Notes under the pieces: model-generated
What the model was told of the DNA's origin: nothing
The model's database searches: none
What the model saw: only the letters and a program-made list of their open reading frames with translations
NCBI GenBank assembly: GCA_011321815.1
Contig: DROS01000066.1
Coordinates: 33,186 to 97,185, forward strand
Length of the DNA stretch: 64,000 nucleotides
From: Gammaproteobacteria bacterium
Lineage (GTDB): Bacteria; Pseudomonadota; Gammaproteobacteria; SZUA-152
Reading direction: 5' to 3'
Position numbers and translations under genes: made by a program
Part shown: positions 36,672-46,466 of the stretch, piece after piece
How the letters are laid out: the number at the start of each line of letters is the position of its first letter
How positions within the stretch are numbered: position 1 is the first letter of the stretch

Positions 36672-36949
36672 GATGTGATTGTGTGTACTGATCCCTTCGT
36701 TTTTTATCCGGTTTTTACGGTTGGCGTCTAGTTAGACGTCTGGACTTGCCAGATGGGGCTATTATGGTGCCAACCTGCGGGAAAAAATACATAAATGCAT
36801 TGAAAATGTGTATTTTCCCCTAAGACTACACCCAGTATGCCCCCATAGGGTTTTGATGTCTACGTTTTTGGAGATTTATCGGGTTTCGCCGACGTTGTCG
36901 GAGTGTTCGTGGCAAAATTCCAGAAATTGGAGGTTACCGGGGGCAGGTT

Positions 36950-37510
36950 TTACAGCAGCTGGCTGATGGTATCTTCGATCATTTCGCGGGTCATTTCACC
37001 GCGCTGCACAAACTGGATTTTTCCGCTGCGGTCGATAATGACCGTGTAAGGCAAGGCGCCGTAACGGTTACCATAGTTTTTGGAAATCTCAATAGCTGCG
37101 TTTTCGCCAATAAGCATCGGGTAATTGACGCCGTAGGTGTCCATAAAGTTCTGCACTTTTTCTGTGTCATCAATAGCAACGCCGACAAATTGCAGGCCTG
37201 TAGCGCTGTATTGTTCCTGCATGTCGACAAACATGGGGGTTTCGCTGCGGCAGGGTGGGCACCAAGTGGCCCAAAAATTAAGGATGACGACTTTGCCATC
37301 CCACTCGTGGGAATTGCGCATGGCGCCGGTAATATCCGGCAGGCTGAATTCGGGGGCAGGCCGGTCAACCATGGCTTGTGCGGCTTCACGTCCCTGGGCG
37401 TTACCGGTTATCTGGTCAATGAGCAAACGGCCGCCCCACATGCCGACCACGAAGGTCAGCAGGTATGTGGAGTATTTCAGCAGGTTTTTTTTCCGCGAAG
37501 TGTTAGCCAT
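36950..37510 (-). CDS. TlpA-like membrane-anchored thioredoxin
   Basis: 186 residues. An N-terminal anchor (about 13-32) precedes a periplasmic thioredoxin-like domain. The active site is ATWCPPCRSE, and AIDDTEKVQNFMDTYGVNYP is the TlpA/ResA-type insertion. LPYTVIIDRSG supplies the cis-Pro loop. It likely reduces apocytochrome or other periplasmic thiols using electrons from DsbD, whose gene ends 43 bp upstream in the same operon. The aroQ gene follows after 278 bp. Confidence 0.88.
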   Translation of the reverse strand: MANTSRKKNLLKYSTYLLTFVVGMWGGRLLIDQITGNAQGREAAQAMVDRPAPEFSLPDITGAMRNSHEWDGKVVILNFWATWCPPCRSETPMFVDMQEQYSATGLQFVGVAIDDTEKVQNFMDTYGVNYPMLIGENAAIEISKNYGNRYGALPYTVIIDRSGKIQFVQRGEMTREMIEDTISQLL

Positions 37511-37553
37511 CTATTTGCCGTTGTCTGGCACAGTTGTGTGCTGCCCGGTTCGG

Positions 37554-39899
37554 TTAATGAAGCGCCTCTTCTATATGTTCACGGAAGGGGCCGGGTTTCA
37601 CGAAGCCTACCACACGGTAGGCACGGCGCTCTTTACCATCAGTATCAAAAAAGAGAATGGCGGGCGGGCCGATGATATCGAATTTTTTCATTAGCGCCTT
37701 GTCGATGTCATCGTTAGCGGTGACATCGGCCTGTAACAGTACGGTGTTGCTCAGGGCTCCTTGTACGCCCGTATCGGAGAAGGTGTATTTTTCCATTTCT
37801 TTGCAGGATATACACCAGTCAGCATAAAAATCCACCATCACCGATTTGCCCGCAGCAGAGGCGGCGGCGACTTCACGGTCCAGTTCGGACAGCCCCTTGA
37901 AGCGCTTGAAGACCATCTCGCCACCGTGTTGCATGTTGCCCATCACGCCACTGCCACCACCGCCGCCGCTACCACCCATGGCCAGACTATGCAGTGGTTG
38001 CAGGGTATCTTTGCCGCCAGCCGCTGCGCCGAACAGTTGCAGAGCACCGTAAACAAGCAACACGACCCCAAGGCCTTTCCAAAGTTTACGCCAGCCGGAG
38101 CCTTCGCCCACAGGTTCCAATGCGCCCATGTAAACGGCGGAGCCGATCATCAGTGTGCCCCACAGCATCATGGCGATGCCTACAGGTACGATGCGTTCCA
38201 GCATCCACACGGCGACAGCAAGCATCAGCACGCCAAATACGGCTTTGATGGTGTCCATCCAGGTGCCGGCCTTGGGCAGCAGCTTGCCTGCCGAGGCGCC
38301 AATGAGCAACAGTGGCGCGCCCATGCCCATGCTAAGGGCAAACAGAGCCATGCCGCCGAGTACCATATCGCCAGTCTGGCCGATGTAGATCAGTGCGCCT
38401 GCCAGTGGTGCGGCTACGCAAGGACCAACGATGAGGGCTGATAGCAGGCCCATAACGGCGACGCCCGTCAGTGTGCCACCCTGCTGGCGGTTGCTGGCAT
38501 TAGTGAGTTTGCTCTGGATGAACGAGGGCATTTGCAGCTCGTAAAAACCAAACATGGAAAACGATAGCGCCACAAACACAGCGGCAAAGCTGCCGAGTAT
38601 CCACGGGTTCTGAAAGGCGACCTGTAAATTTTGACCAAAAGCACCGGCAGCGATACCGGCCACAGTGTAAGTCAGCGCCATGGCCAGCACGTATACCAGT
38701 GACATGATGAAGGCACGACGGGTGGTGATGTTTTTACCCTGGCCGACGATGATGCTGGAGAGGATGGGTATCATCGGGAAGACACAGGGGGTGAAGGCCA
38801 GCAACAGACCAAAACCGAAGAAAGTAAGAAGGGTGAGCAGGGTATTGCCGCTGGCCAGCGAGTCTGCAATGCGGTCCTGTTCGGAAAGGGGGGCATTATC
38901 CGCCCCGCTGGTTCCACCGGTACCGGTAGCCACCCCGGCAGCTGCCGCTGTGGCCAGGCCGGGGGGCAGTGAAACGGGCATTTCTTTGGTGAGGGGTGGA
39001 TAACAGAACCCGGCATCGGCACAGCCCTGGTATTTGACCACGAGGATAACGTCGGTGGCATTGAGGTTCGTGCGCTCTAACGGGATATCGATGTCCACTT
39101 CGTGGTAATAAACCATCATCTCGCCAAAGGACTCATCGACTTTCTTTTTACCCTCAGGCATCACGGGGGTGCCGAGGGTGATTCCATTGGCTTCTTTTAG
39201 CTCAAACTTGAATTTGTCCTGATAGAGATAGACCTTGTCGGCGATATCCCAATGGACACGCAGAGTGTTGCCGTTAATGGCCTCTGCGGAAAAGCTGAAG
39301 GCCTGATCGGGATGCAGGAAATTGTCGTCGGACTCAATGAGTCCCAGGCTGCTACCCAGGTTTTTCAGGGCGCCAAGCGGGTTAAAACCGCCCGAATCGT
39401 TGGCTGTGCTGGTGCTGGTTTGGACGGCGGCCTGTGGAGGCAGGTCAAAAGTGACAGTCTTGGTCTGCGGAGGGTAACAGATCCCCATATCCGCACAGCC
39501 TTGCGAGGTGACTTTCATGCTCAGTGTGTTGGTATTGCCACGGCGGGTGATGGGGATATCAATGGCGACGTGTTTGCGGTAGGTCTCCACTTTGCCGAAG
39601 AACTCGTCTTCTTTGACCTTGCCTTTGGGGAGGTTGGCGGCGCCGGGTGTGATGCTTTCTGTGTTACTGACGAACTTGAATTTGTCGCGGTACAGATAAT
39701 ATTTGTCGGCAATTTTCCATTCAACGCGCACGGTGTTGGCATCAATAACACTGGTGCTGAGCACGAAAGCTTCGTCAGGCATTAATGGCTCTTCGTCCTC
39801 GAAGTCACTAACACCGGCCTGGGTATTGCTGCCCAGGGTCAATACAAAAAGGGTGAATAAAAGAAGCAGTCGTTGCGCAATGGTCATGGTGTGTCTCAT
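37554..39899 (-). CDS. dsbD: DsbD thiol:disulfide interchange protein with duplicated N-terminal domain
   Basis: Carries reducing power from cytoplasmic thioredoxin to the periplasm. It is 781 residues, about 200 longer than typical DsbD. Signal peptide to about 28. Two DsbD-alpha domains follow: one near 38-160 (KIADKYYLYRDKFKF, QGCADMGICYPP) and one near 197-325 (DIADKVYLYQDKFKF, QGCADAGFCYPP), each with its Cys pair. Eight TM helices include TPCVFPMIPI and VGPCVAAPLAG. The C-terminal thioredoxin domain has YADWCISCKEME. The start overlaps the cutA stop by an ATGA. Confidence 0.93.
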   Translation of the reverse strand: MRHTMTIAQRLLLLFTLFVLTLGSNTQAGVSDFEDEEPLMPDEAFVLSTSVIDANTVRVEWKIADKYYLYRDKFKFVSNTESITPGAANLPKGKVKEDEFFGKVETYRKHVAIDIPITRRGNTNTLSMKVTSQGCADMGICYPPQTKTVTFDLPPQAAVQTSTSTANDSGGFNPLGALKNLGSSLGLIESDDNFLHPDQAFSFSAEAINGNTLRVHWDIADKVYLYQDKFKFELKEANGITLGTPVMPEGKKKVDESFGEMMVYYHEVDIDIPLERTNLNATDVILVVKYQGCADAGFCYPPLTKEMPVSLPPGLATAAAAGVATGTGGTSGADNAPLSEQDRIADSLASGNTLLTLLTFFGFGLLLAFTPCVFPMIPILSSIIVGQGKNITTRRAFIMSLVYVLAMALTYTVAGIAAGAFGQNLQVAFQNPWILGSFAAVFVALSFSMFGFYELQMPSFIQSKLTNASNRQQGGTLTGVAVMGLLSALIVGPCVAAPLAGALIYIGQTGDMVLGGMALFALSMGMGAPLLLIGASAGKLLPKAGTWMDTIKAVFGVLMLAVAVWMLERIVPVGIAMMLWGTLMIGSAVYMGALEPVGEGSGWRKLWKGLGVVLLVYGALQLFGAAAGGKDTLQPLHSLAMGGSGGGGGSGVMGNMQHGGEMVFKRFKGLSELDREVAAASAAGKSVMVDFYADWCISCKEMEKYTFSDTGVQGALSNTVLLQADVTANDDIDKALMKKFDIIGPPAILFFDTDGKERRAYRVVGFVKPGPFREHIEEALH

Positions 39900-40249
39900 C
39901 GGTTTATTTTGGTTGCTGTTTGTTGTTCAATCCACTGGAGGTAACCATTCAGCCCCTGGGTGATGGGGACAGCAATTACCTCGGGAAGTTCATACGGATG
40001 CAGCTCGGTAACAGCCTGTTCCAGTGCCGGATATGCGATATCCGTGGTTTTAATCAAGAGCAAATGTTCCTGGGCTGTTTCCCGTTTTCCCTGCCATTGG
40101 TAGATGGAAGTCAACCCTGGCAGGATACTCACACAGGCTGCCATTGCCCGGTCTACCAGCTGATTGGCAATATTCTGTGCCGTGGTTTGGTCCGGGCAGG
40201 CACACAGAATAAGCAAATGCGATGTTGATTGCTGTGCAGGCCTTGGCAT
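39896..40249 (-). CDS. cutA: CutA1 divalent-cation tolerance protein
   Basis: 117 residues of the trimeric PII-like CutA1 fold. Visible are LLILCACPDQTTAQNIANQL, ACVSILPGLTSIYQWQGK, LLLIKTT and YELPEVIAVPI...YLQWIEQQT. The role is linked to divalent metal tolerance but the mechanism is not settled. ATG at 40249 is chosen over 40273 because AAGGA lies 8 nt upstream. It is the first gene of the operon leading into dsbD. Confidence 0.93.
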   Translation of the reverse strand: MPRPAQQSTSHLLILCACPDQTTAQNIANQLVDRAMAACVSILPGLTSIYQWQGKRETAQEHLLLIKTTDIAYPALEQAVTELHPYELPEVIAVPITQGLNGYLQWIEQQTATKINR

Positions 40250-40532
40250 TACTTGATTCCTTGTTTCTGTCATATCGTATTGTGGGCGGCATATCTTTAC
40301 ATGCCTGTTAATGAGAGTCGATGGGTGTTTTCCGCTAACTGGTTGATCTGTATGACGGATGCGGCAACGTACCATTCTTGACGAAGCGCGCTGCGGAATG
40401 GATGGTGCTTGTTTCCGGCAAAAGTGATCGCATATCACAGGAAAGGCTCTGATATAGTGCGGCTGTTGGTTTTTGAAAATAGTTGATATTGGAAACAGCC
40501 GGTCATTGGGACTGCCGCACTGGAAATAATAA

Positions 40533-41000
40533 ATGAACCCCTTCGCAATATTACTTGTTTTGTTTTTGACCATTCCTTTGGTGGAAATCTACCTGTTGAT
40601 CAAGGTGGGCGCCATCATTGGCGCCCTTCCCACCGTGTTTATGGTGGTGTTTACTGCCGTGCTGGGTGTATGGTTATTGCGCATTCAAGGCTTTGCCACG
40701 TTGGCCCGGGTGAAGCACACCATGGCCCAGGGTGGCATTCCCGCTATCGAAATGCTGGAGGGCGCCGTGTTGCTGGTGTCTGGCGCATTGCTGCTGACTC
40801 CGGGGTTTTTTACCGATACCATCGGTTTTTTATGCCTGATTCCCTCATTGCGCCGTGCCATGATCCGTTGGATGCTGGGGCGGTTTTTGACACCACCGGG
40901 TGGTTTTGGTGGAATGGGCGGCTCTCGTCGGGGACCGCGTTCATCCGGTCCTCACAGGCCGAATACCATCGAGGGTGAATATCGTCGTGAAGACGACTGA
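40533..41000 (+). CDS. fxsA: FxsA family membrane protein
   Basis: 155 residues with about three or four hydrophobic segments: FAILLVLFLTIPLVEIYLLI, a VFTAVLGVWLLRIQG segment, and GALLLTPGFFTDTIGFLCLIP. The basic, Gly-rich tail ends in EYRREDD. These match FxsA, known as a suppressor of F-exclusion of phage T7; its normal function is unclear. It is divergent from cutA, as in many gammaproteobacteria. A gene for groES does not follow here. Confidence 0.93.
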   Translation: MNPFAILLVLFLTIPLVEIYLLIKVGAIIGALPTVFMVVFTAVLGVWLLRIQGFATLARVKHTMAQGGIPAIEMLEGAVLLVSGALLLTPGFFTDTIGFLCLIPSLRRAMIRWMLGRFLTPPGGFGGMGGSRRGPRSSGPHRPNTIEGEYRREDD

Positions 41001-41038
41001 AAAATAACAAGACGCCTTTATTTAATAAGAAATGGAAT

Positions 41039-42202
41039 ATGACCCAAAAAACAATAATGACCAGCATGTTGGCAGCGGGTGTGCTGTTGACCCAATCTGC
41101 ATTGCAGGCAGCTGTACCCATCAATGACACATTTAGCCTGACAGGTGATGTGCGCACCGGATTTTATACACTGAACCGTGATGACCGCGACGGCAGTACG
41201 TCGAGCAAAGACGAATGGCGGCTGCGCCTGCGTACAGGTTTACAGGCCACCATCAATGAATCACTCAGCGCCCGGGTGCGTTTTGCCGGGCGGTACAGCA
41301 CCCATCGCAGCGCTGCGGACCCGGAGTTTGAACTTTACTCATCCGGCATCACCCCCGGATCTGACGGACTGGAAATGGGGCAGTCTACCTTTGATGAAAT
41401 GTGGCTGAATTATGTTCAGGGCCCCTGGAGTCTGCGCGTTGGACGTATGCAGACCAAACTGGAATTAGTGGGTGTGGCAAAAAAATCCCTGGACCGTAAC
41501 GATAGCCCCAATACCGACATCGCCTGGACCGATGGTCTTTATTTCAAGCACAAAGGTGTCAACGGCTGGAAGACCCACGCCATCGTGCAATATAACCCGA
41601 AAGAGGGAGCGACGCAGGTGCGGCGTAAAACGCTGGGTTTTGCAGACAACAACAGCCGGGTCAGTTATTTTCTTGCCTACGAAAAAACCGATAAAAAGGC
41701 TGCTATTGTGCAGCGATCTTTGGATGTCACTTATCTGCCGTCCGCCCTGCAAAGTGATGGCAACACTACAGGCAGAATTGATGATTACCTGGCCTTTGTC
41801 GGGCGTTTTGCCGCGCAGTGGCCCATGGGCACAGGGGGCATGAAATTTTTGCTGGCCGGTGAGTGGGGTTATGCCCCCAAAACGCCCAGCAATATTGCAC
41901 TCAAGCTGGGCGCCCGTGGTGACGCCGGTGGCAATGCTGCCCAGGTGTCCTTCAATTTTATGGACATTGCACCGCGTCACAGTATTGGCGTAGTGGTGGG
42001 CAAAGTGGAGGGTGGCTGGTTGCTCTCCCCAGACTTTAAAAATAATCAATACCTGTACGAAACACGTTATCGCTGGAATATTACCAAAAAACAGCGCATT
42101 GAAATTCGGGTGCGCTATCGCACCGATATTGAACAACCTACGGATAAAACCGAAAAACGTGAAGATAAAGACCTTTATGCGCGTTATACGCACAAATTCT
42201 AA
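41039..42202 (+). CDS. outer-membrane beta-barrel protein (porin-like)
   Basis: 387 residues with a signal peptide (MTQKTIMTSMLAAGVLLTQSALQA). The mature protein consists of alternating amphipathic strands (RLRLRTGLQATINESLSARVRF, WSLRVGRMQTKLE) and ends in ...YARYTHKF, with the C-terminal Phe required by the outer-membrane assembly machinery. Composition and length suit a 14-18-stranded alginate/phosphate-porin-like barrel. No specific family was recognised, so the substrate is unknown. Confidence 0.75.
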   Translation: MTQKTIMTSMLAAGVLLTQSALQAAVPINDTFSLTGDVRTGFYTLNRDDRDGSTSSKDEWRLRLRTGLQATINESLSARVRFAGRYSTHRSAADPEFELYSSGITPGSDGLEMGQSTFDEMWLNYVQGPWSLRVGRMQTKLELVGVAKKSLDRNDSPNTDIAWTDGLYFKHKGVNGWKTHAIVQYNPKEGATQVRRKTLGFADNNSRVSYFLAYEKTDKKAAIVQRSLDVTYLPSALQSDGNTTGRIDDYLAFVGRFAAQWPMGTGGMKFLLAGEWGYAPKTPSNIALKLGARGDAGGNAAQVSFNFMDIAPRHSIGVVVGKVEGGWLLSPDFKNNQYLYETRYRWNITKKQRIEIRVRYRTDIEQPTDKTEKREDKDLYARYTHKF

Positions 42203-42335
42203 CGTTAGTTTGTCAGATTGATCCCTCGCTAACGGACACCCGCTGCGCTGCGCAGGACTACCTTAGTGATCAAGCCTTTTCACCCCAAAGCGCATCAGGC
42301 CGCCCTGGCCACTTCTGCTTATTTATTTTATCCGT

Positions 42336-42357
42336 GATTCCGGCAAAAGCCGGAATC
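42336..42357. repeat. GATTCCGGC / GCCGGAATC hairpin repeat
   Basis: GATTCCGGCAAAAGCCGGAATC is a perfect 9-bp stem with an AAAA loop. It is part of a repeat type widely found between proteobacterial genes. Related copies lie near 58309 and 63933. Confidence 0.65.
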
Positions 42358-42485
42358 CAGGAAGTTGCCTGACAAAAAACAGGTGCGCATTGCGGTGCCA
42401 GGCCGGAATTTACGACTACAATTTGAATGCAGGATGTGAAGGATTTTGTTAATGCATTGATGGGCTGTGTCATGGGTGGCCGACT

Positions 42486-43502
42486 ATGAAGATCGTCTTC
42501 TTTAGCAGCAAGCCTTATGAGCAAGCTTTTTTTGATGAGGCCAACAAAAAATTTGGTTTTGAGCTGGTTTATTTTGCGCACCACCTGTCCCGGCACACAA
42601 ACCTGAAATCACTGTCCGCCGATGCCGTATGCGTATTTGTCAATGATACACTTGACCACGATGTTCTTTTGGCTTTGCAACAACAGAATATTCGGCTGGT
42701 GGTGTTGCGCTGTGCCGGGTTTAACAATGTGGATCTGTCCGCCGCAGAAAAACTGGGTATAAAAGTCGTGCGGGTTCCCGCCTATTCACCTTATGCCGTA
42801 GCCGAGCACACAGTGGGGCTGATGTTGTCTCTCAATCGAAAGATTCACCGTGCCTATAGCCGCGTGCGGGAAGGAAATTTTTCGTTGGAGGGGTTGTTGG
42901 GTTTTGACATGCACGGTCGGACCGCCGGAGTGATAGGCACGGGGCGCATCGGTTCCCTGGTGGTGCGTATCCTGTCCGGTATGGGGTGTCGTGTGTTGGC
43001 TTACGACCCCCGGAAAAATGATGAATGCGTACAATCGGGAGCAGACTACGTGAGTTTGCCGGAACTTTATGCGCAGTCCGATATGATCAGCCTGCACTGT
43101 CCGCTGGATTGCAACACTCATCACCTCATCAATGCCGAAGCATTGGCGCAGATGAAAGACGGTGTGATGCTTATCAATACCAGCCGGGGTGCAGTGATTG
43201 ATGCAGCGATTCTGGCGCCAGGACTGAAATCGGGCAAAATCGGTTATCTGGGGCTGGATGTTTATGAACAGGAAGGCGACCTGTTTTTTGAAGACCTGTC
43301 CAACGACATTATTCAGGATGATGTGTTTGAACGACTGGTGACGTTTCCCAATGTATTGATCACGGGACATCAAGGGTATTTTACTGTGGACGCATTGCGA
43401 AATATTGCACAAACCAGCCTTGCCAACGCCCGGGCAATAGAACAAGGACAGATTTGCGAAAATGAACTGACAACCACGGTGCTGCGTGGTACATGCCAGT
43501 GA
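42486..43502 (+). CDS. ldhA: fermentative D-lactate dehydrogenase (LdhA type)
   Basis: NAD-dependent reduction of pyruvate to D-lactate. It is 338 residues of the 2-hydroxyacid dehydrogenase family. MKIVFFSSKPYEQAFFDEAN is typical of LdhA. The Rossmann motif is GTGRIGSLV, with catalytic Arg in NTSRGAVID, Glu in GLDVYEQEGDLFFED, and His in LITGHQGYFT. The EQEGDLFFED signature distinguishes it from SerA-type relatives. It is followed by a clear terminator, so it is probably monocistronic. Confidence 0.95.
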   Translation: MKIVFFSSKPYEQAFFDEANKKFGFELVYFAHHLSRHTNLKSLSADAVCVFVNDTLDHDVLLALQQQNIRLVVLRCAGFNNVDLSAAEKLGIKVVRVPAYSPYAVAEHTVGLMLSLNRKIHRAYSRVREGNFSLEGLLGFDMHGRTAGVIGTGRIGSLVVRILSGMGCRVLAYDPRKNDECVQSGADYVSLPELYAQSDMISLHCPLDCNTHHLINAEALAQMKDGVMLINTSRGAVIDAAILAPGLKSGKIGYLGLDVYEQEGDLFFEDLSNDIIQDDVFERLVTFPNVLITGHQGYFTVDALRNIAQTSLANARAIEQGQICENELTTTVLRGTCQ

Positions 43503-43513
43503 TAGTCTCACTG

Positions 43514-43543
43514 CCAGCACGTTAGGAAATGCTGGTTGTTTTT
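43514..43543 (+). terminator. Rho-independent terminator after ldhA
   Basis: CCAGCA (43514-43519) pairs with TGCTGG (43530-43535), followed by TTGTTTTT. It starts 12 bp after the ldhA stop. Confidence 0.7.
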
Positions 43544-43735
43544 CTCAGGTATTCAGTATGCGCTACAGCATGATGAAACAGGGAGCATGGCGTTTATTGC
43601 ACAGAGGTCGTGGAGACGCGGAGACGCAGGGAAAAACCAGTAAGCACTCTGCACCTCTGCGTCTCCGCAACCGCTGCATTGACAAACGCCCGGTTTGGCT
43701 AAATACGCTTAACTTAATGGCAGTGCGGTAATCGC

Positions 43736-46444
43736 GTGGGTACTCCCTCAAAAAGCTGGCATGCTGAAAATGTTGAACGTGTCTTTGTATCGTTAGCAAC
43801 GAACGCCTCTGGATTAACAAAAGCCGAGGCCGAAAAGCGTTTGGCCAGGTATGGGCCGAATCGGCTTGCTGAAGCCAAAACCCGCAATCCGCTACGGCGT
43901 TTCTTCTGTCAATTCCATAATGTGCTGATTTATGTGCTGGTGATCGCGGGTGTCGTAACGGCACTGCTGGCGCATTGGCTGGATGCAGGTGTGATTTTTG
44001 GTGTGGTGGTGCTTAATGCATTGATCGGTTTTGTGCAGGAGGGAAAGGCCGAAGATGCTTTGCGTGCTATTCGTAAAATGCTTTCACCCAATGCCATGGT
44101 GTTGCGGGATGGGCGGCAATTGATGATTCCGGCTGAAAACCTGGTACCCGGCGATATTATTTTGTTGCAGTCTGGCGATAAAGTGCCCGCAGACCTGCGG
44201 TTGTTTCGTGTCAAAGGTTTGCAGATTCAGGAGTCGGTGCTTACCGGTGAGTCTCTGGCGGTGGAAAAGACCACCAATGCGGTAACACAACAAACGGTAA
44301 TCGGTGACCGTCGCTGCATGGCTTATTCCGGCACCCTGGTGACTCATGGCCAGGGGCGTGCTGTGGTGGTGGCCACGGGTGCGCAAACCGAACTTGGCCG
44401 CATCAGCACCCTGGTGTCGGAAGTGGAATCAGTGACGACGCCACTGTTGCGTCAAATGGCACAGTTTGGCCGCTGGCTGACAGTGGGCATTTTGGGGATT
44501 GCCACTGTGACCTTCGCCTTTGGCGTGTTGTTTCGGGATTATCTGTCAGCGGAAATGTTTCTTGCCGCCGTCAGTCTGGCAGTGGCGGCGATTCCCGAAG
44601 GTCTGCCCGCCATCATGACCATCACCCTGGCCATGGGGGTACAGCGCATGGCCCGGCGTAACGCAATTATTCGCAGACTGCCTGCCGTTGAAACCCTGGG
44701 AGCGGTGTCGGTAATCTGTTCGGACAAAACCGGCACCCTGACCCGCGACGAAATGACCGTACGCCGCATTGCCACAGCGGACCAGCTGTTTGCTCTGAGT
44801 GGCACAGGTTATGACCCTCATGGAATCCTTTCAATAATAGGCCAATCAGCGGAAAACCTGGATGTGCTGCCTGAGCAACAGCCCTTGTTGCTGGAAACCC
44901 TGCGTGCGGCAATTTTATGCAATGACGCTTCACTGGGGCATGCCAATGACGAATGGCGGGTACACGGCGACCCGATGGAAGGCGCACTGCTGGTCGCTGC
45001 CTTAAAAGCAGGGCTGGATATTGATGCTGAGACCAGACAATACCCGCGCACCGACCTTATTCCTTTTGAATCCGAGCACCGGTTCATGGCGACACTGCAT
45101 CACAGTCACCGTAACGAAGCCTTTATCTTTCTTAAAGGCGCACCGGAGCGGGTATTGGAAATGTGTGCGCGACAGAAAACCCTGGCAGGTGAATCGGCGC
45201 TGGATAAAAAATACTGGCTGGCCGGTATTGAAAACATGGCAGGGCAGGGACAACGTGTATTAGCCATCGCCGTCAAAACTGTCGGGTATCAGCAGATGGA
45301 GCTATCGTTTGACGATGTGCACAATGGCTTGATCATGCTGGGACTGTTTGGCCTGATTGATCCCCCACGAGAAGAAGCCATTACAGCGGTACAGGCGTGC
45401 AGCGAAGCCGGCATCCGCGTGAAAATGATTACCGGTGACCATGCCGCCACCGCCCGCGCCATTGCCCGGCAACTGCGATTGGTTAACGTGGATGAAGCAA
45501 TTACCGGGCAGCAGCTTGAATGGATGAGTGAAGCTGAACTGCGTCAGCGAGTGGAGGAGGTGGATGTGTATGCGCGGGTGAATCCCGGACACAAGCTACG
45601 CCTGGTCAAATTATTGCAGGAACACGGCAGAATCGTGGCCATGACCGGCGATGGTGTTAATGATGCGCCAGCCCTGAAGCGTGCCGATGTGGGCGCAGCC
45701 ATGGGTCAAAATGGCACCGAAGCGGCAAAAGAAGCCGCCGAAATGGTACTGGCCGATGACAACTTTGCTTCCATTATTCATGCAGTGGAAGAAGGCCGCA
45801 CGGTTTACGACAATCTTAAAAAGGCCATTCTGTTCATTCTGCCCACCAATGGTGGCGAGGCGCTGATTATTCTCGCGGCCATTGTGTTGGGTTTTCAGCA
45901 GTTGCCACTGACTCCCGTGCAAATACTCTGGGTAAATATGGTGACAGCGGTGACATTGGCATTGTCATTGGCCTTCGAACCATCGGAAGCAAATATTATG
46001 CGCCGCCCGCCTCGCGGTGCCCGGGAACCGATGTTGAATGCCCACTTGCTGTGGCGCATTGTTTTTGTCTCGCTGATTTTAATGGGCGGCACCTTCGGGC
46101 TTTTCCTCTGGGAAATGCAGCAAGGTGTTAGTATTGAGCATGCGCGCACCGTTGCAGTGAACACACTGGTGATGTTTGAGGTTTTTTATCTGTTTAATTC
46201 CCGTTACGTTATTGCTTCGGTATTTAACCGTGCCGGATTTACCGGCAACCCTTATGCGCTGATGGCCATCACTGCGCTCATCATTTTTCAGTTAGGTTTT
46301 ACTTATCTGCCGCCGTTACAAAACCTGTTTGGCACGACGGCCATTGGTGTTGATATGTGGTTGCGTATTATATTGGTGGCTTCTTCAGTGTTGTTTTTGG
46401 TCGAGTTGGAAAAGGCGTTTTTGCGACGCGCTGCGAGTCATTGA
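43736..46444 (+). CDS. P-type cation-transporting ATPase (P2-like)
   Basis: 902 residues in the order cation-ATPase N domain, TM1-2, actuator domain with LTGES, TM3-4 with AAIPEGLPAIM, phosphorylation site CSDKTGTLTRDE, nucleotide-binding domain, MTGDGVNDAPALKRADVG hinge, and a C-terminal TM block. TM6 reads WVNMVTAVTLALSLAFEP: Asn and Thr of the SERCA site are kept but the Asp is Ala, so the ion is not clearly calcium. GTG at 43736 is the first start after an in-frame stop, with no clear ribosome-binding site. The gene preceding it is ldhA, separated by repeat-like DNA. Confidence 0.88.
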   Translation: MGTPSKSWHAENVERVFVSLATNASGLTKAEAEKRLARYGPNRLAEAKTRNPLRRFFCQFHNVLIYVLVIAGVVTALLAHWLDAGVIFGVVVLNALIGFVQEGKAEDALRAIRKMLSPNAMVLRDGRQLMIPAENLVPGDIILLQSGDKVPADLRLFRVKGLQIQESVLTGESLAVEKTTNAVTQQTVIGDRRCMAYSGTLVTHGQGRAVVVATGAQTELGRISTLVSEVESVTTPLLRQMAQFGRWLTVGILGIATVTFAFGVLFRDYLSAEMFLAAVSLAVAAIPEGLPAIMTITLAMGVQRMARRNAIIRRLPAVETLGAVSVICSDKTGTLTRDEMTVRRIATADQLFALSGTGYDPHGILSIIGQSAENLDVLPEQQPLLLETLRAAILCNDASLGHANDEWRVHGDPMEGALLVAALKAGLDIDAETRQYPRTDLIPFESEHRFMATLHHSHRNEAFIFLKGAPERVLEMCARQKTLAGESALDKKYWLAGIENMAGQGQRVLAIAVKTVGYQQMELSFDDVHNGLIMLGLFGLIDPPREEAITAVQACSEAGIRVKMITGDHAATARAIARQLRLVNVDEAITGQQLEWMSEAELRQRVEEVDVYARVNPGHKLRLVKLLQEHGRIVAMTGDGVNDAPALKRADVGAAMGQNGTEAAKEAAEMVLADDNFASIIHAVEEGRTVYDNLKKAILFILPTNGGEALIILAAIVLGFQQLPLTPVQILWVNMVTAVTLALSLAFEPSEANIMRRPPRGAREPMLNAHLLWRIVFVSLILMGGTFGLFLWEMQQGVSIEHARTVAVNTLVMFEVFYLFNSRYVIASVFNRAGFTGNPYALMAITALIIFQLGFTYLPPLQNLFGTTAIGVDMWLRIILVASSVLFLVELEKAFLRRAASH

Positions 46445-46466
46445 GGCAACATTGCCCTGTCTCAGA

